DNA of 64,000 nucleotides, taken from Dyadobacter tibetensis Y620-1 (GTDB lineage: Bacteria; Bacteroidota; Bacteroidia; Cytophagales; Spirosomataceae). The DNA lies in contig NZ_AZQN01000005.1 in the NCBI RefSeq assembly GCF_000566685.1, positions 124,001 through 188,000 of the forward strand. Reading direction: 5' to 3'. Below are positions 62,639 to 64,000 of this stretch, one piece after another. The first letter of the stretch is position 1. Each line of letters begins with the position of its first letter. A program made the position numbers and the translations under genes. A model generated the notes under the pieces. The model was not told the DNA's origin. It ran no database searches and saw only the letters and a program-made list of their open reading frames with translations.

Positions 62639-64000
62639 TTACTGTAAGGTTAGAAAGATGGTTTTGGCTCCCGATTTATTGGGTCCTGGGGGTATAGACT
62701 GTTCGATGACTTTGCCTGAGCCCTTAAAATTGACATGATAACCCCTGTTCTCCATTAACGCCAGAGCATCTCGCATGCTAAGACCTTCCAGATTGGGAAT
62801 TTCTTTGGCATCAATATTACGTCCCTTCCAGCTGGCCATATTTTTTTTCTGGATGGTACCACTCAGATAGTCATTTTCTGAAGGAACAGGTGAAATTTTT
62901 AATTTATCCGTAATAATCTTCAGATCGCTCGTGCGCCCTGCTAGCTGTACTTTGCGCGTTTGGGCCGGGATACTGTCTTTCACTGGTTTTTGAATACTTA
63001 CGTCATAAGCGTAAATACGATCGGCGACTTCCTTAAATACGGGAGCCGCTACTGTGCCTGCAAAAAGCTGATACTCGGCTACTTTCCCCCGTGGGGTATC
63101 AATAATTACGATGGCACTGTATTTGGGCTTGTCGGCGGGGAAATACCCTGCAAAGGAGGTGTAATACTTCCCCCGGGTATATGCTCCATTAAGGAGCTTC
63201 TGAGCCGTTCCGGTTTTGCCAGCAATTTTGTATAAATCCGATTTGATATTGGTTGCCGTACCATGATCTACCACCCCCTGAAGCATGGCTTTCAGTTTTT
63301 GTATGGTTTCGGGAGAGCAAAGCGGTTTATCTTCTACGTAAGGTTCCACCTTATCTTCCAATGTCTCCGCACTTCGAATCTCCCGTACCAGCATAGGCCG
63401 GACCCAGTACCCATCGTTAGCCACAGCATTATAAAATGCCAGGGTCTGAAGGGGAGTCATACCCATTTCATAACCATGAGACATCCAGAATAGGGAATAT
63501 CCACTCCATTGCTTATGACTTCGATCTTTAATAAAAGGAGGTTTTTCACCCTTCATATGTATGCCTGTAGGCTGGGTCAGGTGAAATTGTTTGAGATATT
63601 GCAGGTACTTATCGGGTTTGGAGAAAAAATACCGCTGCATGAGTAAAAGAATGCCAATATTAGAAGACTTTTCGAATACTTCTGTGGCTGAAATATTTCC
63701 ATATCCACCTCTTTTAGAGTCGCTTACGGTGGTTCCTCGGTAACGATAGCTCCCTGTGCCGGTATTGACAAAAACCTGATCGGGGTTCATTTTTGTTTCT
63801 TCTAATATTGCCATCATCGTAGGGAGTTTAAAGGTAGAGCCGGGGTCGTTGCTACCTGCCAGTGCATAATTGAACACTTCTTCGTAATTACCTACTCCGC
63901 GGCGTGTGAGATTGGTCATCGCCTTAATGGCTCCCGTGGCCACCTCCATCACGATAACGCATCCATAATTAGCATCGGTTGCCTCTAATTGCTTGCGTAG
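62639..64000 (-). CDS. ftsI: Penicillin-binding transpeptidase of the division cluster, 3' part
   Basis: Division-type class B penicillin-binding protein that cross-links septal peptidoglycan; anchored in the inner membrane and acting in the periplasm. The frame is open to the end of the window, so the N-terminal part is missing: YGCVIVMEVATGAIKAM is the first stretch visible. Active site: Ser in PGSTFKLPT, SSN in KSSNIGIL and KTG in AGKTGTAQ. After the transpeptidase there is one PASTA domain (about the last 65 residues; IPNLEGLSMRDALALMENRG), common in the Bacteroidota FtsI. Gene order ftsI-murE-mraY matches the dcw cluster. Confidence 0.94.
   Translation of the reverse strand, partial: LRKQLEATDANYGCVIVMEVATGAIKAMTNLTRRGVGNYEEVFNYALAGSNDPGSTFKLPTMMAILEETKMNPDQVFVNTGTGSYRYRGTTVSDSKRGGYGNISATEVFEKSSNIGILLLMQRYFFSKPDKYLQYLKQFHLTQPTGIHMKGEKPPFIKDRSHKQWSGYSLFWMSHGYEMGMTPLQTLAFYNAVANDGYWVRPMLVREIRSAETLEDKVEPYVEDKPLCSPETIQKLKAMLQGVVDHGTATNIKSDLYKIAGKTGTAQKLLNGAYTRGKYYTSFAGYFPADKPKYSAIVIIDTPRGKVAEYQLFAGTVAAPVFKEVADRIYAYDVSIQKPVKDSIPAQTRKVQLAGRTSDLKIITDKLKISPVPSENDYLSGTIQKKNMASWKGRNIDAKEIPNLEGLSMRDALALMENRGYHVNFKGSGKVIEQSIPPGPNKSGAKTIFLTLQ

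Overview
The window reads as a chromosomal segment of a Bacteroidota bacterium, most likely a Cytophagales/Dyadobacter-like genus. Lineage markers are a SusC/SusD pair run by an ECF sigma/FecR couple, GLPGLI-family proteins next to a TonB-dependent receptor, a PA14 protein with a type IX secretion tail, Bacteroidota-type RHS remnants and a FabI-type enoyl reductase. The species cannot be fixed from sequence alone.

Layout. 1-15.5 kb is ordinary chromosome: the 3' end of an S9 peptidase, an M28 peptidase, hemB, an OmpR-type regulator, a hydrolase, fabI, a lipoprotein, a sulfatase lipoprotein, a copper pair (HMA/DUF3347 protein plus multicopper oxidase) and the yifB/comM ATPase. 15.7-23 kb is a polysaccharide-uptake style unit (susD, susC, fecR, ECF sigma factor, all on the minus strand). 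23.2-27.1 kb holds an amidase, a HAD phosphatase, a kinase-fold protein and a PlsC-type acyltransferase.

27.2-41.5 kb is a complete type I-B CRISPR-Cas locus. The array has 64 copies of a 37-bp repeat (one truncated) and 63 spacers, of which only 37 are distinct; one spacer occurs eight times in a row. The repeat ends in ATTGAAAC on the minus strand, so crRNA is read from the minus strand and the leader lies at about 31863-32057, beside cas4. The cas operon, also minus strand, runs cas8b-cas7-cas5-cas3-cas6-cas1-cas2-cas4. A WYL regulator gene sits just upstream, with a 17-bp palindrome between it and cas8b.

41.6-51 kb is a decaying accessory region: two RHS remnants, a lipoprotein gene broken by a 19-bp tandem duplication, a DUF2975/XRE pair, a secreted protein, a PA14/T9SS surface protein, a higBA toxin-antitoxin module with a truncated second antitoxin, an XRE gene with a nonsense codon, and a small Cys-rich secreted peptide. 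Two 133-bp direct copies (about 91% identical) flank the PA14-higBA part. 51.2-56.6 kb carries three tandem GLPGLI genes, the first and third nearly identical over about 570 bp, followed by their likely TonB-dependent partner.

56.7-64 kb returns to core genes: a two-domain VOC protein, aroB, a DUF4136 lipoprotein, and the cell-wall cluster ftsI (cut by the window end), murE and mraY on the minus strand.
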